64,000 nt of DNA from Thaumasiovibrio sp047250365 (GCF_047250365.1 NZ_JBLBVL010000015.1:1-64000), one strand, 5' to 3'; positions 7,766-16,779 are shown, counted from the first letter of the stretch. The notes: generated from the sequence alone by a model not told the origin. A program made the numbers and translations.

Positions 7766-7984
7766 ATGATTAAGTGCCACCTTTCAGCCATTATGGGAGC
7801 CAAAAGACTCAAGATTGCTGATATTGTTAGAGATGCTGGCATTAACCGAAATACTGTTACTCGCCTCTATCATGAAACAAATAACCGAATCGATTTTGAT
7901 ACTTTAGAAAAGCTATGCCGTTATCTAGATTGTCAGGTTGGTGACTTACTCGAAGTGATAGATGACGAAAAAACCGAAGATTGA
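7766..7984 (+). CDS. XRE/Cro-CI family transcriptional regulator (72 aa)
   Basis: A complete small helix-turn-helix protein: AKRLKIADIVRDAGINRNTVTRLYHETNNRIDFDTLEKLCRYLDCQVGDLLEVI is the classic Cro/CI fold, with the recognition helix at about 27-38. It is transcribed divergently from the excisionase-integrase pair across a 194-bp gap, so it is well placed to control them. It is of the short YozG-like type, with no extra effector domain. Confidence 0.85.
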   Translation: MIKCHLSAIMGAKRLKIADIVRDAGINRNTVTRLYHETNNRIDFDTLEKLCRYLDCQVGDLLEVIDDEKTED

Positions 7985-8081
7985 TGTGCGTAGTAAGGTT
8001 CAGCCATTAGAAATAGTTATATTGAGCTGATGTTATTTTGCAAAGTGAAATGCATCTGTCTACTTGCCAATAAATTCAATG

Positions 8082-8111
8082 TGGTCCCCACCTTGGTCCC
8101 TTTGTGGTCCC
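8082..8111. repeat. Three TGGTCCC direct repeats near the island end
   Basis: TGGTCCC occurs at 8082-8088, 8094-8100 and 8105-8111, spaced 11-12 bp (about one DNA turn), between the integrase region and the tRNA-Gly 3' end. Regular spacing next to an attachment site fits arm-type binding sites of a tyrosine integrase. The function is inferred. Confidence 0.5.
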
Positions 8112-8228
8112 CAGCGGTATCACTTGGCTAGTAGCACAACTGTAATTCTAATCGCCAGACACAGCAAAATACGCCATTAAGCGCATTAATTTCAAATAGA
8201 TCTGTGAAATTTACTGATATAAGAAAGC

Positions 8229-8303
<75 letters not shown>

Positions 8304-8511
8304 ATCATTGTGGGACAAGTTCAATATGCCATATCTATTAGAAAAGAAAAGCAAAATTTCGTCATTCAGCACACGCACGCTCACTTTTTGCACGAATCGT
8401 GCAGTAATCAGTCTACGTCATGCAGATATGGGAAAAATCAGCGATTAAACCGATCATCTCGCGTCTCTTAACCTCACAATAGCACGCGGCCTCTACCTCT
8501 TTGCCGAACTA

Positions 8512-8631
8512 TCATTTTCCATTGTTTAATCGACGTGTGTATTTTGGAAAAGACAATATCAGTACCAGCTCTATCATAGCGAAACTAAACAAAAGCAGTG
8601 CAACCTCAAAATACAGGTAATGGTACAACAT
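8512..8631 (-). CDS. Candidate 39-residue single-helix membrane protein
   Basis: ATG at 8631 is preceded by AGAGG about 8 nt upstream and opens a frame of 39 codons to TGA. The product starts MLYHYLYFEVALLLFSFAMI, has one long hydrophobic stretch through LVLILSF, and ends in a basic tail (PKYTRRLNNGK), the pattern of bacterial one-helix proteins with the C-terminus inside. It lies 3' of the RND pump terminator in the 514-bp gap between the tRNA and the pump operon. No family recognised. Otherwise I see nothing coding in 8304-8817. Confidence 0.4.
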   Translation of the reverse strand: MLYHYLYFEVALLLFSFAMIELVLILSFPKYTRRLNNGK

Positions 8632-8719
8632 GACGTAACCTCTTAATTATATCTATTCTTTTTAACGCTAAAGTTGCACCCCCCCCTACCAGCAAATAAC
8701 AGCACAGGAGCGATGACAG

Positions 8720-8750
8720 AAAAAAGAGCGCGAATTGTAGATTCACGCTC
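8720..8750 (-). terminator. Intrinsic terminator of the RND efflux operon
   Basis: On the minus strand a 10-bp stem (GAGCGTGAAT / ATTCGCGCTC, one G-T pair) with a 5-nt loop is followed by a T run. It lies 68 bp after the pump gene. Confidence 0.8.
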
Positions 8751-8817
8751 CTAATCACTGTGCTAACACAAGTTCAAGCCACAGTGCTTCGGCTTAAACC
8801 GCTACGAACAATCAGTT

Positions 8818-11800
8818 CTAATGATATCTAACTCGATATAGCAGCGAGTAAATAACAGGTAAAATTATCAGTGTTAAGACTGTTGCAAAGCCCAACCCAA
8901 AAATAATCGTCACGGCCATTGATTGGAAAAATGCATCAAAGATTAGCGGTATCATTCCTAGCATTGTTGTCAGTGCCGCCATACACACTGGCCGCACACG
9001 GCTCACACTGGCATAAACAATCGCATCGTGATTAGAACGCCCCTGATCCAGTTCAATACAAATCTGCTCAACCAAGACAATGCCATTTTTCACCACCATG
9101 CCTGTAAGACTCAGAAGCCCCAACAATGCGGTAAATGAAAACGGAATGTTTAGTAGCAACAAACCAGCCGAAACGCCGATCAGAGACAGAGGCACAGTAG
9201 ACCAAATTGCCAGCGGTTGACGAATCGTATTAAACAAGAACACCGTAATAAGGAACATGGCCAGATAGCCTAATGGTAACGAGCTAAACAATGATTCTGT
9301 TGCCATCTCTTGTACCTCATGCTCCCCTCCCCACTCAAAGCTATAACCATCGGGAAGCTCCATCGCCTCTATCTTTGTCTTCACGGCTTGGCGCAACGAC
9401 TCAGCAGTATCATCAGAAAACGGCTCGACATCAGCCATCACAGAAATAACCCGACGATAGTTACGTCTAACAATCAGGGAGTTTTCACTTTCTACATCAT
9501 AGCTTGATATTATCTGGCCCACAGGTATCCATGTTTGCCTTTCCGCAGACCAAATTTGCATTTCGTTGATGGTATCGGCATTGAGGCGCTCTTCTTCTGG
9601 TGCACGCAGTACCATTGGCAATAAATGGCTTCCGTCACGGTATACGCCTACCTGCTGCCCAGAAAAGTTAACCAACAGGGCACTATCTAATGCCTGCTTA
9701 GAGACCCCACTACGACGTGCTGCTGCCTCATCAAATTGCGGGCGAACTACATGGGTCTTTTCACGCCACGAATGACGGATAGCGGTGGCTTTCGGTTCTG
9801 CTTCAAAAATCGCGGTCGCTTCAGCGGCTAACTGACGTAAAACATCAGGGTCTGGCCCATAAAAACGCGCCTCTACCTTTGCCGTTGGGGCTGGGCCAAT
9901 ATCCATCAATTTAAATTTAAACTCAATCTCTGGATAGTCATGTTGAAACTCTGCCTCCATGACTGGAATCAGCGCTTCGATTGTCGATAGGTCGTTGGCC
10001 TCAATAATCAACTGGCTATAAGACGGGTACATCATTTCTGGCGCGTAAGTAAGAATGAAACGTTGTGCGCCCATGCCTAGCACTGTTGTAACATTCATTA
10101 CTCCATCATGCTGTAGCGCTTTCGACTCTATTTCTTGCATCACCTTTTCGTTGTGACGAATATCAGTCCCTTGTTGCATCCAAACGTCAACATAGAAAAT
10201 CGGCGTGTTTGATGGTGGGAAAAATGCTTGGCGGACAAAACCAAAGCCCACAACGGCAGCCAGCAATAAACCAACAATCAGTACGATCGTGGTAATTCGG
10301 TGACGCAACGCTGTCATTAATACCCCACGATAAATAGAAAATACCAGCCCCTTATAAGGGTCCACATCTTCTTCATCTGCGACTATCTCTTCTTTAAAGA
10401 ATAACTCACAAAAAAATGGGGTTAGCGTTAGGGCTAATATCCAGCTGAGAAACAACGAGACCATTAACACTTGGAACAAAGAGCCTAAAAAGTCGCCCGT
10501 GGCGTCTGGCGACAAACCAATTGGAGCAAAAGCCAATATGGCAATGATGGTCGCTCCCAGTAACGGCCATTGGTTTTGCTGCACCACCAAATTAATGGCT
10601 TGCAGCTTAGTGAGCCCACGTTTGAGGCCAATGAGTACCCCTTCGGTAATAACAATCGCATTATCAACCAACATACCTAATGCAATAATCAGTGCACCAA
10701 GAGATATAATTTGGATTTCGATATTAAGGATGTTCATCCCAATAAAGGTGCCCAACATGGTGAGTAACAACACCCCGCCCATCAAGATGCCCGAACGTAC
10801 CCCCATGGTCAGCAGTAATACCACAATCACAATTCCAACGGCCTGAGCTAGGCTGATCAAAAAATCGCTAACCGATTGATCGACAGCATTGCCTTGGTCA
10901 TATACCTTGATGAGTTCTACGCCCAAGGGGCGTGAAGATTCAAGTGACTGCAGTTTAGCTTCGATAGCCTTGCCGACTTCAACAACATTGACGCCTTTGG
11001 CAAACGAAATCCCTAATGAGATCGCACGTGCACCGTTACTACGGTATAGGTTGCGCGGAGTTTCATCGAACTGACGTGAAATGGTGGCAATGTCACCAAG
11101 ACGGATCAGATCGCTGCTACCTGGAGGACTAATAATCAGGTCATTTAGTTCATTAATATCGCCAAACTCTCCTGTGGGATGAATTCGAACGGCATGCCCT
11201 TGAACCAGCATATCTCCCGCATTAGAGACCACATTCTGGTTATGAATAATGCCAACTATCCATTGCGGGTCGATGCCTAAAGCGTGCAAGTTTTGTTGCG
11301 ACACCTCAATAATCACCTGCTCATCGACTGCCCCGGCAATAGATACACGCTTTACGCCTTCAACAGCTAGTAATTCTCGTTGTAAAAAATCGGTGTAATT
11401 TTCTAGTTCGCGATAGCTAAATCCCTCCCCACTGATATTAAATAGCACGCCATAAACATCACTGAAATCATCAATCACTTGCGATGGATAAACACCCGGG
11501 GGTAATGTTCCTTGAATATCCCCGACTTTGCGTCTCAGTTCATCCCATATCTGTGGGTGCATACTACCGGGATACTTTTCATCCAACTCAACCTTGAGTT
11601 GAGAGACGCCCGCGGTGCTAAACGAATCAACCGTTTTTACGTATTCCAATTCCAGTATTGCGCGTTCAAGCGGTAACGTAACCTCTTCTTCCACCTGCTC
11701 TGGAGATGCGCCAGGGTAGGCCGTATTAACCAGAGCTTGAGGGATAGGAAATTCAGGGAATTCAAGCTGTCCCAACCCAGTGAATGACACAAGACCACCT

Positions 11801-11868
11801 AGCAGCAAGACAACAAACATCACCCAGCTAATAACGCGATTTCGAATTGAATATTCTGCGATGGACAT
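8818..11868 (-). CDS. RND-family multidrug efflux pump, inner-membrane transporter (1016 aa)
   Basis: Proton-driven RND pumps export drugs and detergents through an outer-membrane channel. The length (1016) and architecture fit the AcrB family: TM1 at the N-terminus (RVISWVMFVVLLLGG), a large periplasmic pore domain, a TM block at about 335-500, a second periplasmic domain and a second TM block at about 840-1010. TM4 has LGMLVDNAIV, where AcrB has two consecutive Asp; only the first is acidic here, as in several related pumps. It follows the fusion-protein gene by 3 nt. No outer-membrane channel gene is adjacent, so it probably uses a shared TolC. Confidence 0.92.
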   Translation of the reverse strand: MSIAEYSIRNRVISWVMFVVLLLGGLVSFTGLGQLEFPEFPIPQALVNTAYPGASPEQVEEEVTLPLERAILELEYVKTVDSFSTAGVSQLKVELDEKYPGSMHPQIWDELRRKVGDIQGTLPPGVYPSQVIDDFSDVYGVLFNISGEGFSYRELENYTDFLQRELLAVEGVKRVSIAGAVDEQVIIEVSQQNLHALGIDPQWIVGIIHNQNVVSNAGDMLVQGHAVRIHPTGEFGDINELNDLIISPPGSSDLIRLGDIATISRQFDETPRNLYRSNGARAISLGISFAKGVNVVEVGKAIEAKLQSLESSRPLGVELIKVYDQGNAVDQSVSDFLISLAQAVGIVIVVLLLTMGVRSGILMGGVLLLTMLGTFIGMNILNIEIQIISLGALIIALGMLVDNAIVITEGVLIGLKRGLTKLQAINLVVQQNQWPLLGATIIAILAFAPIGLSPDATGDFLGSLFQVLMVSLFLSWILALTLTPFFCELFFKEEIVADEEDVDPYKGLVFSIYRGVLMTALRHRITTIVLIVGLLLAAVVGFGFVRQAFFPPSNTPIFYVDVWMQQGTDIRHNEKVMQEIESKALQHDGVMNVTTVLGMGAQRFILTYAPEMMYPSYSQLIIEANDLSTIEALIPVMEAEFQHDYPEIEFKFKLMDIGPAPTAKVEARFYGPDPDVLRQLAAEATAIFEAEPKATAIRHSWREKTHVVRPQFDEAAARRSGVSKQALDSALLVNFSGQQVGVYRDGSHLLPMVLRAPEEERLNADTINEMQIWSAERQTWIPVGQIISSYDVESENSLIVRRNYRRVISVMADVEPFSDDTAESLRQAVKTKIEAMELPDGYSFEWGGEHEVQEMATESLFSSLPLGYLAMFLITVFLFNTIRQPLAIWSTVPLSLIGVSAGLLLLNIPFSFTALLGLLSLTGMVVKNGIVLVEQICIELDQGRSNHDAIVYASVSRVRPVCMAALTTMLGMIPLIFDAFFQSMAVTIIFGLGFATVLTLIILPVIYSLLYRVRYH

Positions 11869-11871
11869 AAC

Positions 11872-12966
11872 TTACAACCCTCGCTCACGTTGTAGTGGCT
11901 TAACCTTCATCCCCGTTCTAAGTTGCCCTAGACCCGCAGTAACCAGTTGATCGCCAGATTGTAGGGGACCTTCAATAACAACCCCTTTGCTCGTTACCTT
12001 ATGCGTCATCACCTCAACTGGCTGAACCTCGCCATCTTCAAAACGCCACACTAGCGCTTTCCCGGTTCGATCATCAACAAGAACGGCACTCACTGGAACG
12101 GTAAATCGCTGCGGGTCAAGACTACCTGGCATAACGCGTGACAGGTCAAGGTGCAATGTTGCACCCATACCAGGATAGATAATATGACCGTTATTCGGCA
12201 GACTCAGTGAGAACACCACTTCATACGCTTGAGTTCCTGGCGTTACTTGGGTGGCATGTTGCTTGTATGTCACCGGATAGCGCACATCACTGCCAACAAA
12301 ACTCACTTCCGGCTGGTAGGTTAAATCGACTTGAGACGCGTTAAGCTGGCTCAATAGCCCTTCTGGCAACTGAATATAAATATCTAATGCCTTGTCACTC
12401 TGTAATGTCAAAATAGCTTGCTGTGGCTGGATGTATTGGTAGTTATCCACCGCAACATAAGCAACGCGCCCTGAAAAAGGGGCGTTTAGTGACGCATCCG
12501 CCAGTTGATCTTCGGCGAGCTTTAATGCAGCTTGAGCAGAATCTACTCGTGCTTGTGCGTTATCAAAATCCGATTGCGACAACACGTTCTTCTCTTTTAG
12601 CTGCGCTACCCGCGAAAAGTCGCGTTGAGCAAGCATGTGATCCGTCTGCCTTAAAGCCAATTGTGTTTTAAAGTCGCGTTCATCGAGCGTTGCCAATAAC
12701 TGGCCTTTCTCTACCCTATCCGCGGGCTTAACGGGCAACGCAGTTAATTCTCCCGGAACACGAAAAGAGATAGTCGCCTCTTCACTAGCAACGACATGAG
12801 CAGGAAAGCGGTGCATCGTTTCGCTTTGTCCATCTGCAATCGTCAAGAGTTTCACTGGGCGTACCACGCTCCCTGTACTGCTGTTATCCGATGACGGTGT
12901 GCAACCAAACAAAAACACCATGCCGATGGTGATTGTGGCTCTGTTCCACCAAGAATATCGCATCAT
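11872..12966 (-). CDS. RND efflux periplasmic adaptor lipoprotein (membrane fusion protein, 364 aa)
   Basis: HlyD/AcrA-type adaptor linking the RND pump to the outer-membrane channel. The N-terminus has a lipoprotein signal ending FLFGC. Next come a lipoyl half (FRVPGELTALPVKPADRVEKGQ), a coiled-coil hairpin at about 90-150 (TDHMLAQRDFSRVAQL through AALKLAEDQL), the second lipoyl half (SLNAPFSGRVAYV) and beta-barrel domains. It sits between tetR and the pump in one operon. A palindromic operator lies in the 72-bp gap upstream (12996-13016). Confidence 0.92.
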   Translation of the reverse strand: MMRYSWWNRATITIGMVFLFGCTPSSDNSSTGSVVRPVKLLTIADGQSETMHRFPAHVVASEEATISFRVPGELTALPVKPADRVEKGQLLATLDERDFKTQLALRQTDHMLAQRDFSRVAQLKEKNVLSQSDFDNAQARVDSAQAALKLAEDQLADASLNAPFSGRVAYVAVDNYQYIQPQQAILTLQSDKALDIYIQLPEGLLSQLNASQVDLTYQPEVSFVGSDVRYPVTYKQHATQVTPGTQAYEVVFSLSLPNNGHIIYPGMGATLHLDLSRVMPGSLDPQRFTVPVSAVLVDDRTGKALVWRFEDGEVQPVEVMTHKVTSKGVVIEGPLQSGDQLVTAGLGQLRTGMKVKPLQRERGL

Positions 12967-12995
12967 TTACTTCCCTCAGTATACCCTTCGAATTA

Positions 12996-13016
12996 AATCC
13001 GAATATTATTCGAATT
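12996..13016. promoter_or_regulatory. Second TetR-type operator, between tetR and the efflux genes
   Basis: Arms AATCCGAAT and ATTCGAATT (8 of 9 bases symmetric) around ATT. It is nearly identical to the operator in front of tetR at 13773-13793. Its position upstream of the adaptor gene suggests an internal promoter repressed by the same protein. Confidence 0.75.
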
Positions 13017-13038
13017 TGTGTAAATAAAAAGGACGGAG

Positions 13039-13737
13039 CTACTCCCGCCCTTTATGAACCGCATGAATTATTTGCCTTGCTGTCTCTTGTGCTGATCGCC
13101 ATTCACTCTCATCATTGGGAAAATCAAACCCCCAACCCGCGCAATAACGGCGCAATGCATCAATGAATGGGTGTGAACTACTGAGCTGCGCTGAATTCGC
13201 TTCAATCATACCGAAGCCAGAATTATCTATCTCACGAAGCCCAAACGTTAAGCCCATAATGCCACACAGAAAATGCTTACCCTTCTCTGCATCTACGTTT
13301 AAAGCTGATGTAAATATTGGAACCGCACTTCGTTCTGTTTCTGCCCCCACGCGAGTTAACTCTAAAACCCGATTATTGGAGGCACGTTTCCATATTGATG
13401 GCAAGCAAGCCATCTGAATAACTTCTGATTCGCTCGGGTTGATGGCAGAAGACTCCCAACCAAGAAAGGGCATCACTAACAACTTTTCTCGATTATCTAG
13501 CGTGGTATGACTCAGTTCATTTATCCAACGCTGATGCTTTTTAATAACTTCAACAGCACAACCTACTAATAAATCTTCTTTGCTGGCAAAATGGGAATAG
13601 ACGACCCCCATAGAGCACTCACTCACTTTGGCTATATCGGCCATTTTTAAATCTAAAAAGCCGTGCTCTGAGAGCAGTTCAATAGTGCCAAGAATGATGT
13701 TTTTTTCCCGTTGCTGTCTCTTCAGCTGCTTGTTCAT
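13039..13737 (-). CDS. TetR-family transcriptional regulator of the efflux operon (232 aa)
   Basis: TetR repressors bind palindromes as dimers and release DNA on binding a ligand, often a pump substrate. The N-terminal helix-turn-helix is clear: IILGTIELLSEHGFLDLKMADIAKVSECSMGVVYSHFASKEDLLV (about residues 14-58). The C-terminal ligand domain is variable, as usual. It is the first gene of the efflux operon, and matching palindromes lie before it and before the adaptor gene. Autorepression plus pump repression is the likely mode. Confidence 0.9.
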   Translation of the reverse strand: MNKQLKRQQREKNIILGTIELLSEHGFLDLKMADIAKVSECSMGVVYSHFASKEDLLVGCAVEVIKKHQRWINELSHTTLDNREKLLVMPFLGWESSAINPSESEVIQMACLPSIWKRASNNRVLELTRVGAETERSAVPIFTSALNVDAEKGKHFLCGIMGLTFGLREIDNSGFGMIEANSAQLSSSHPFIDALRRYCAGWGFDFPNDESEWRSAQETARQIIHAVHKGRE

Positions 13738-13772
13738 GCAGGGGCCTAATCACATAATATTCATTAATACAC

Positions 13773-13793
13773 AATCCGAATAATATTCGGATT
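13773..13793. promoter_or_regulatory. TetR-type operator upstream of tetR
   Basis: Perfect palindrome, arms AATCCGAAT and ATTCGGATT around AAT, 36 bp upstream of the tetR start codon. The same motif recurs at 12996-13016. Confidence 0.8.
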
Positions 13794-13949
13794 ACATTCA
13801 GCTCGCAACTCTTTTTGTTTCAACGAACAAAAAATAAGCGATAGTGGACAACAAACCAACAAGCACACATTTTTTTACATTCTGTAGTGGCATTTATAGC
13901 ACTTTTCCAGTAAAGTCCGCGCCATCTTAAATTATCAAGGAGCACACCT

Positions 13950-13985
13950 GTGGACCCCAATAGTTGTCATTTATTCAATTATTAA
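13950..13985 (+). CDS. Candidate leader peptide 1 of mgtE (11 aa)
   Basis: A GTG start with AAGGAG 8 nt upstream encodes MDPNSCHLFNY. An acidic-proline start resembles leader peptides of other Mg2+ transporter genes, whose acid/Pro codons stall ribosomes when Mg2+ is low. It is about 230 nt upstream of the mgtE start. Translation is inferred from the ribosome site and context. Confidence 0.4.
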   Translation: MDPNSCHLFNY

Positions 13986-14014
13986 ACATCCTCTGGCGTC
14001 GCTTTTGATTATAA

Positions 14015-14032
14015 GCCTCACTAGAGTGAGGC
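14015..14032 (+). promoter_or_regulatory. Hairpin in the mgtE leader
   Basis: A perfect 7-bp stem GCCTCAC / GTGAGGC with a TAGA loop, between the two leader ORFs. A second small hairpin (GGCC..GGCC) follows near 14090-14102. There is no T run, so this is more likely part of a switching leader structure than a simple terminator. Confidence 0.5.
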
Positions 14033-14116
14033 AGTGTAAGAAATCTCTTTTCTAAGCAGTCCTACCTGCCCGGCCTTTACGGCCAAATTCTGTGGTTTTC
14101 ATAAGGAAACACACCC

Positions 14117-14176
14117 ATGCAATCAAGCAACCAGGAACCTCCTAGTTGGTGGTTTAACTTAACCTATTTGTATTGA
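14117..14176 (+). CDS. Candidate leader peptide 2 of mgtE (19 aa)
   Basis: ATG with AAGGAAA upstream encodes MQSSNQEPPSWWFNLTYLY and stops 38 nt before the mgtE start. It contains Glu-Pro-Pro and a Trp-Trp pair, residues that slow ribosomes. It is well placed to couple ribosome progress to mgtE expression. Confidence 0.45.
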   Translation: MQSSNQEPPSWWFNLTYLY

Positions 14177-14214
14177 TTTGAAGGCTTTTGCGTCTTCAAG
14201 TCTGGAGATGCATT

Positions 14215-15540
14215 ATGGAACTCATTCACAATGATCCACGCCTCATTGTCACTGATGATGAAAAAGTTTACATGGCAAGCCAACCTGCCGATATCGCAGA
14301 GCGCTTTAACGGTATGTCACGTAGCGACGTTGTTGCGCTATTCACCCAGTTAAGCATTCGATATCAAGTTGAAGTTGTCAGCCACCTGTCTGAACGCAAT
14401 CAAATCGCTCTGGCTACCCGCCTGCCGCGTTTTCGTTTAGCATCTATCGTCTCGGCGATGGATTCAGATGACCGCGCCGACTTCTTTAATCGCATGCCAG
14501 AAGAAGCACAACAACAATTATTGCCAGCCTTAGCTTATGCCGAACGCGAAGATATTCGTCTACTGTCGTCATATGATGAAGGCACCGCAGGGTCAATTAT
14601 GACTTCTGATTACGCTTTTTTGTCACCAGGACTAACGCCAGTTGAAGCAATCAACACATTGCGTCGTATCGCGCCAGATGCCGAAACGGTGTACCACGCC
14701 TATATCGTCGATGACGAACGAAAACTCTTGGGTACGGTTTCGTTACGTGATCTAATCTTAGCCGCACCAAGCCAAACGCTTGAGCAGCTCATGGTTAAAG
14801 ACGTGATATCTGTTACCTGTGATATGGACAAAGAGAAAGTCTCGCAGATTGTTGCACACTATGACTTAATGGCTCTACCAGTAACGAATCAAGATGGGCA
14901 GCTGCTCGGCATCATCACACACGATGATATCCTTGATGTTGTCACGGAAGAAGCAACCGAAGATATGCACAAAAGTGCTAATATCGGTAAGCTCACCACC
15001 AGCTTAAAAGACGCCTCTGCCACTCTACTGTATAAAAAGCGCGTGGTATGGCTGGTTCTATTGGTGTTTGGCAATATATTCTCTGGGGCTGGTATTGCTC
15101 ACTTTGAAGATATTATTACTTCTTATGTTGCACTGGTCTTCTTCCTACCACTGTTGATAGATAGTGGTGGTAACGCGGGTTCGCAATCGGCAACATTGAT
15201 GGTACGCGCACTCGCGACCGGTGAAGTTGAGCTTAAAGACTGGAGCAAAATGCTCAGCCGAGAAGTATTCACCTCCCTCGCACTCGGTCTTAGTATGGCT
15301 GCGGCAGTTTATGGCTTAGGGCTATATCGCGGTGGCGCAGACGTTGCAATGGTCGTTGGTATCAGTATGGTTATCATTGTGATGGTCGGCAGTTTAGTCG
15401 GAACCATGTTGCCGTTCATTTTGCATCGCTTGAACCTTGACCCTGCGTCTGCCAGTGCCCCGATGATCACCTCAATCGCAGATATTTCTGGGGTATTAAT
15501 CTACTTGGCCATCGCCTCTGCACTATTAAATATTGGCTAG
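14215..15540 (+). CDS. mgtE: MgtE-type magnesium transporter/channel (441 aa)
   Basis: MgtE is a homodimeric, Mg2+-gated Mg2+ channel of the inner membrane. The N-domain of helical repeats (about 1-120) is followed by two CBS domains (about 125-245, including VISVTCDMDKEKVSQIV and GIITHDDILDVV), a connecting helix and five TM helices from about 280. The conserved SGGNAGSQSATLM and the TM5 segment ASAPMITSIADISG with the selectivity Asp are present. The length fits the family. I chose ATG 14215 because GGAG lies 7 nt upstream; a TTG 27 nt earlier is less likely. A long leader with two uORFs precedes it. Confidence 0.95.
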   Translation: MELIHNDPRLIVTDDEKVYMASQPADIAERFNGMSRSDVVALFTQLSIRYQVEVVSHLSERNQIALATRLPRFRLASIVSAMDSDDRADFFNRMPEEAQQQLLPALAYAEREDIRLLSSYDEGTAGSIMTSDYAFLSPGLTPVEAINTLRRIAPDAETVYHAYIVDDERKLLGTVSLRDLILAAPSQTLEQLMVKDVISVTCDMDKEKVSQIVAHYDLMALPVTNQDGQLLGIITHDDILDVVTEEATEDMHKSANIGKLTTSLKDASATLLYKKRVVWLVLLVFGNIFSGAGIAHFEDIITSYVALVFFLPLLIDSGGNAGSQSATLMVRALATGEVELKDWSKMLSREVFTSLALGLSMAAAVYGLGLYRGGADVAMVVGISMVIIVMVGSLVGTMLPFILHRLNLDPASASAPMITSIADISGVLIYLAIASALLNIG

Positions 15541-15562
15541 TAAAGCCCAATGATTTAAACAA

Positions 15563-15590
15563 AAAACCCAGCCACTCTCGGCTGGGTTTT
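15563..15590. terminator. Bidirectional terminator between mgtE and the 69-aa gene
   Basis: A 9-bp stem AACCCAGCC / GGCTGGGTT with A-rich and T-rich flanks on both sides. It serves mgtE on the plus strand and the convergent small gene on the minus strand. Confidence 0.85.
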
Positions 15591-15798
15591 ATGCTGCACA
15601 ACAATATAGCGCGAGTTCTTTTTCTAGCGCCAATAACTCACGTATATCAGCATCAAGACTCTCTCTTTCAAACCGCTCAGTCGCCCGCAGAAGCGTATCG
15701 TTATCATCAACGTTCGCCAAACGACTCAATCGCACCACCCGTTCTCTTAGGGTGACTAATTCATGTGTAATTTCGGCTACAATCCACTCGTCACTCAT
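15589..15798 (-). CDS. Small helical hypothetical protein (69 aa)
   Basis: Unrecognised, strongly helical and charged: MSDEWIVAEITHELVTLRERV followed by Leu-rich heptads ending LLALEKELALYCCAA. It may form a coiled-coil dimer. Convergent with mgtE and sharing its terminator, it is a separate short transcript. Clean start and stop and codon use like its neighbours support a real gene. Confidence 0.55.
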   Translation of the reverse strand: MSDEWIVAEITHELVTLRERVVRLSRLANVDDNDTLLRATERFERESLDADIRELLALEKELALYCCAA

Positions 15799-15898
15799 TC
15801 ACTTTACCTATACCAATAAAGAATCATTCGATAATAACGTGTAAAATGATGGTATTACAATAAGAAAGCAAATAATTGACAAAGTTCTAACACACACT

Positions 15899-16291
15899 TC
15901 ATCCCTTATTGAAAAGGTAATAAGTAAGAATCGTAACAGAAGAGACTGGCACGCCAATCGTGAACATCATTAGTGGCGCTGCGTGGCTCATCTTAACGGC
16001 CGACTGGGGGAATGCATATATCGACCAAACACAATAGAATGCGACACACTGACAAATTAGCCAAAATGCCAGTAAACCATAATGCACTCCTCGCGGGCTA
16101 TATTGATTATCAGAAAAGTACAGTAATAGTGCCGTGACGATGCACAATGGAAAGCTCATCCACCCTGCCAATATCACACTATCTAACCAGGTATGATTTA
16201 GCATAAGTTGCTCAAGCACGATGATAGCTACCGCCACTAACGTGTAAATAAGCAACTTACGATAACTTCTGGGTACCACTCGCTGGTTCAT
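15899..16291 (-). CDS. Four-helix membrane protein of unknown function (130 aa)
   Basis: Hydrophobic segments at about residues 13-27, 38-60, 68-90 and 105-127 indicate four TM helices. The N-terminus MNQRVVPRSYRKLLIY is basic (inside). No family recognised. It is a single gene on the minus strand between the 69-residue gene and a divergent DUF5062 gene. Confidence 0.6.
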   Translation of the reverse strand: MNQRVVPRSYRKLLIYTLVAVAIIVLEQLMLNHTWLDSVILAGWMSFPLCIVTALLLYFSDNQYSPRGVHYGLLAFWLICQCVAFYCVWSIYAFPQSAVKMSHAAPLMMFTIGVPVSSVTILTYYLFNKG

Positions 16292-16463
16292 TTGCGGTCC
16301 CTCATACGGCTAGTGATAGGGTTACCAATAACTATAGCAAGCCAACCACCACTCCTTCGCCAATTGCTGCTTCATTAACTAGACTCATCGCGCACTTTTA
16401 AAGAGAAGGGGATGTTACGCATTCAATTTGCCATTATGCTCTAGGTAAGATCAGGAGAGGCGT

Positions 16464-16721
16464 ATGAAAAAATTTCGACATGAAAATCAACTTATAAAAA
16501 AAGCATTAGAGGTTGGACTCAAGTATGCCAAGCAAAGAGGCTACGATAATTTAGAGCCGGGTACACCCCAGCCAGTAAAAATAGAAGTTGTTTATAGGTT
16601 GTTGGTGCAAGATAAGCAGATAACTGCACTACCAACAAACCGAGAAGATGGACCAAACATGAAACACAAGCTGGTGATATGGATCAGTAAAATGTTACCC
16701 AAAGATCATGAATGGTTGTAA
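16464..16721 (+). CDS. DUF5062 family protein (85 aa)
   Basis: Small conserved protein found in vibrios and relatives; function unknown. The sequence (MKKFRHENQLIKKALEVGLK, then EPGTPQPVKIEVVYRLLVQDK) fits DUF5062. It is soluble, basic, with no signal. AGGAG lies 7-8 nt before ATG. A terminator-like hairpin follows at 16726-16751, so it is likely monocistronic. Confidence 0.7.
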   Translation: MKKFRHENQLIKKALEVGLKYAKQRGYDNLEPGTPQPVKIEVVYRLLVQDKQITALPTNREDGPNMKHKLVIWISKMLPKDHEWL

Positions 16722-16725
16722 CAAA

Positions 16726-16751
16726 AAAGGACGCCTTCGCGCCCTTTTCTA
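16726..16751. terminator. Hairpin terminator after the DUF5062 gene
   Basis: Stem GGACGC / GCGCCC (with wobble) with a CTTC loop and flanking A and T runs. It probably works in both directions, also serving the 59-residue gene on the minus strand. Confidence 0.6.
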
Positions 16752-16779
16752 AGCAATAAGAAGTCACATTTACGCCTGA

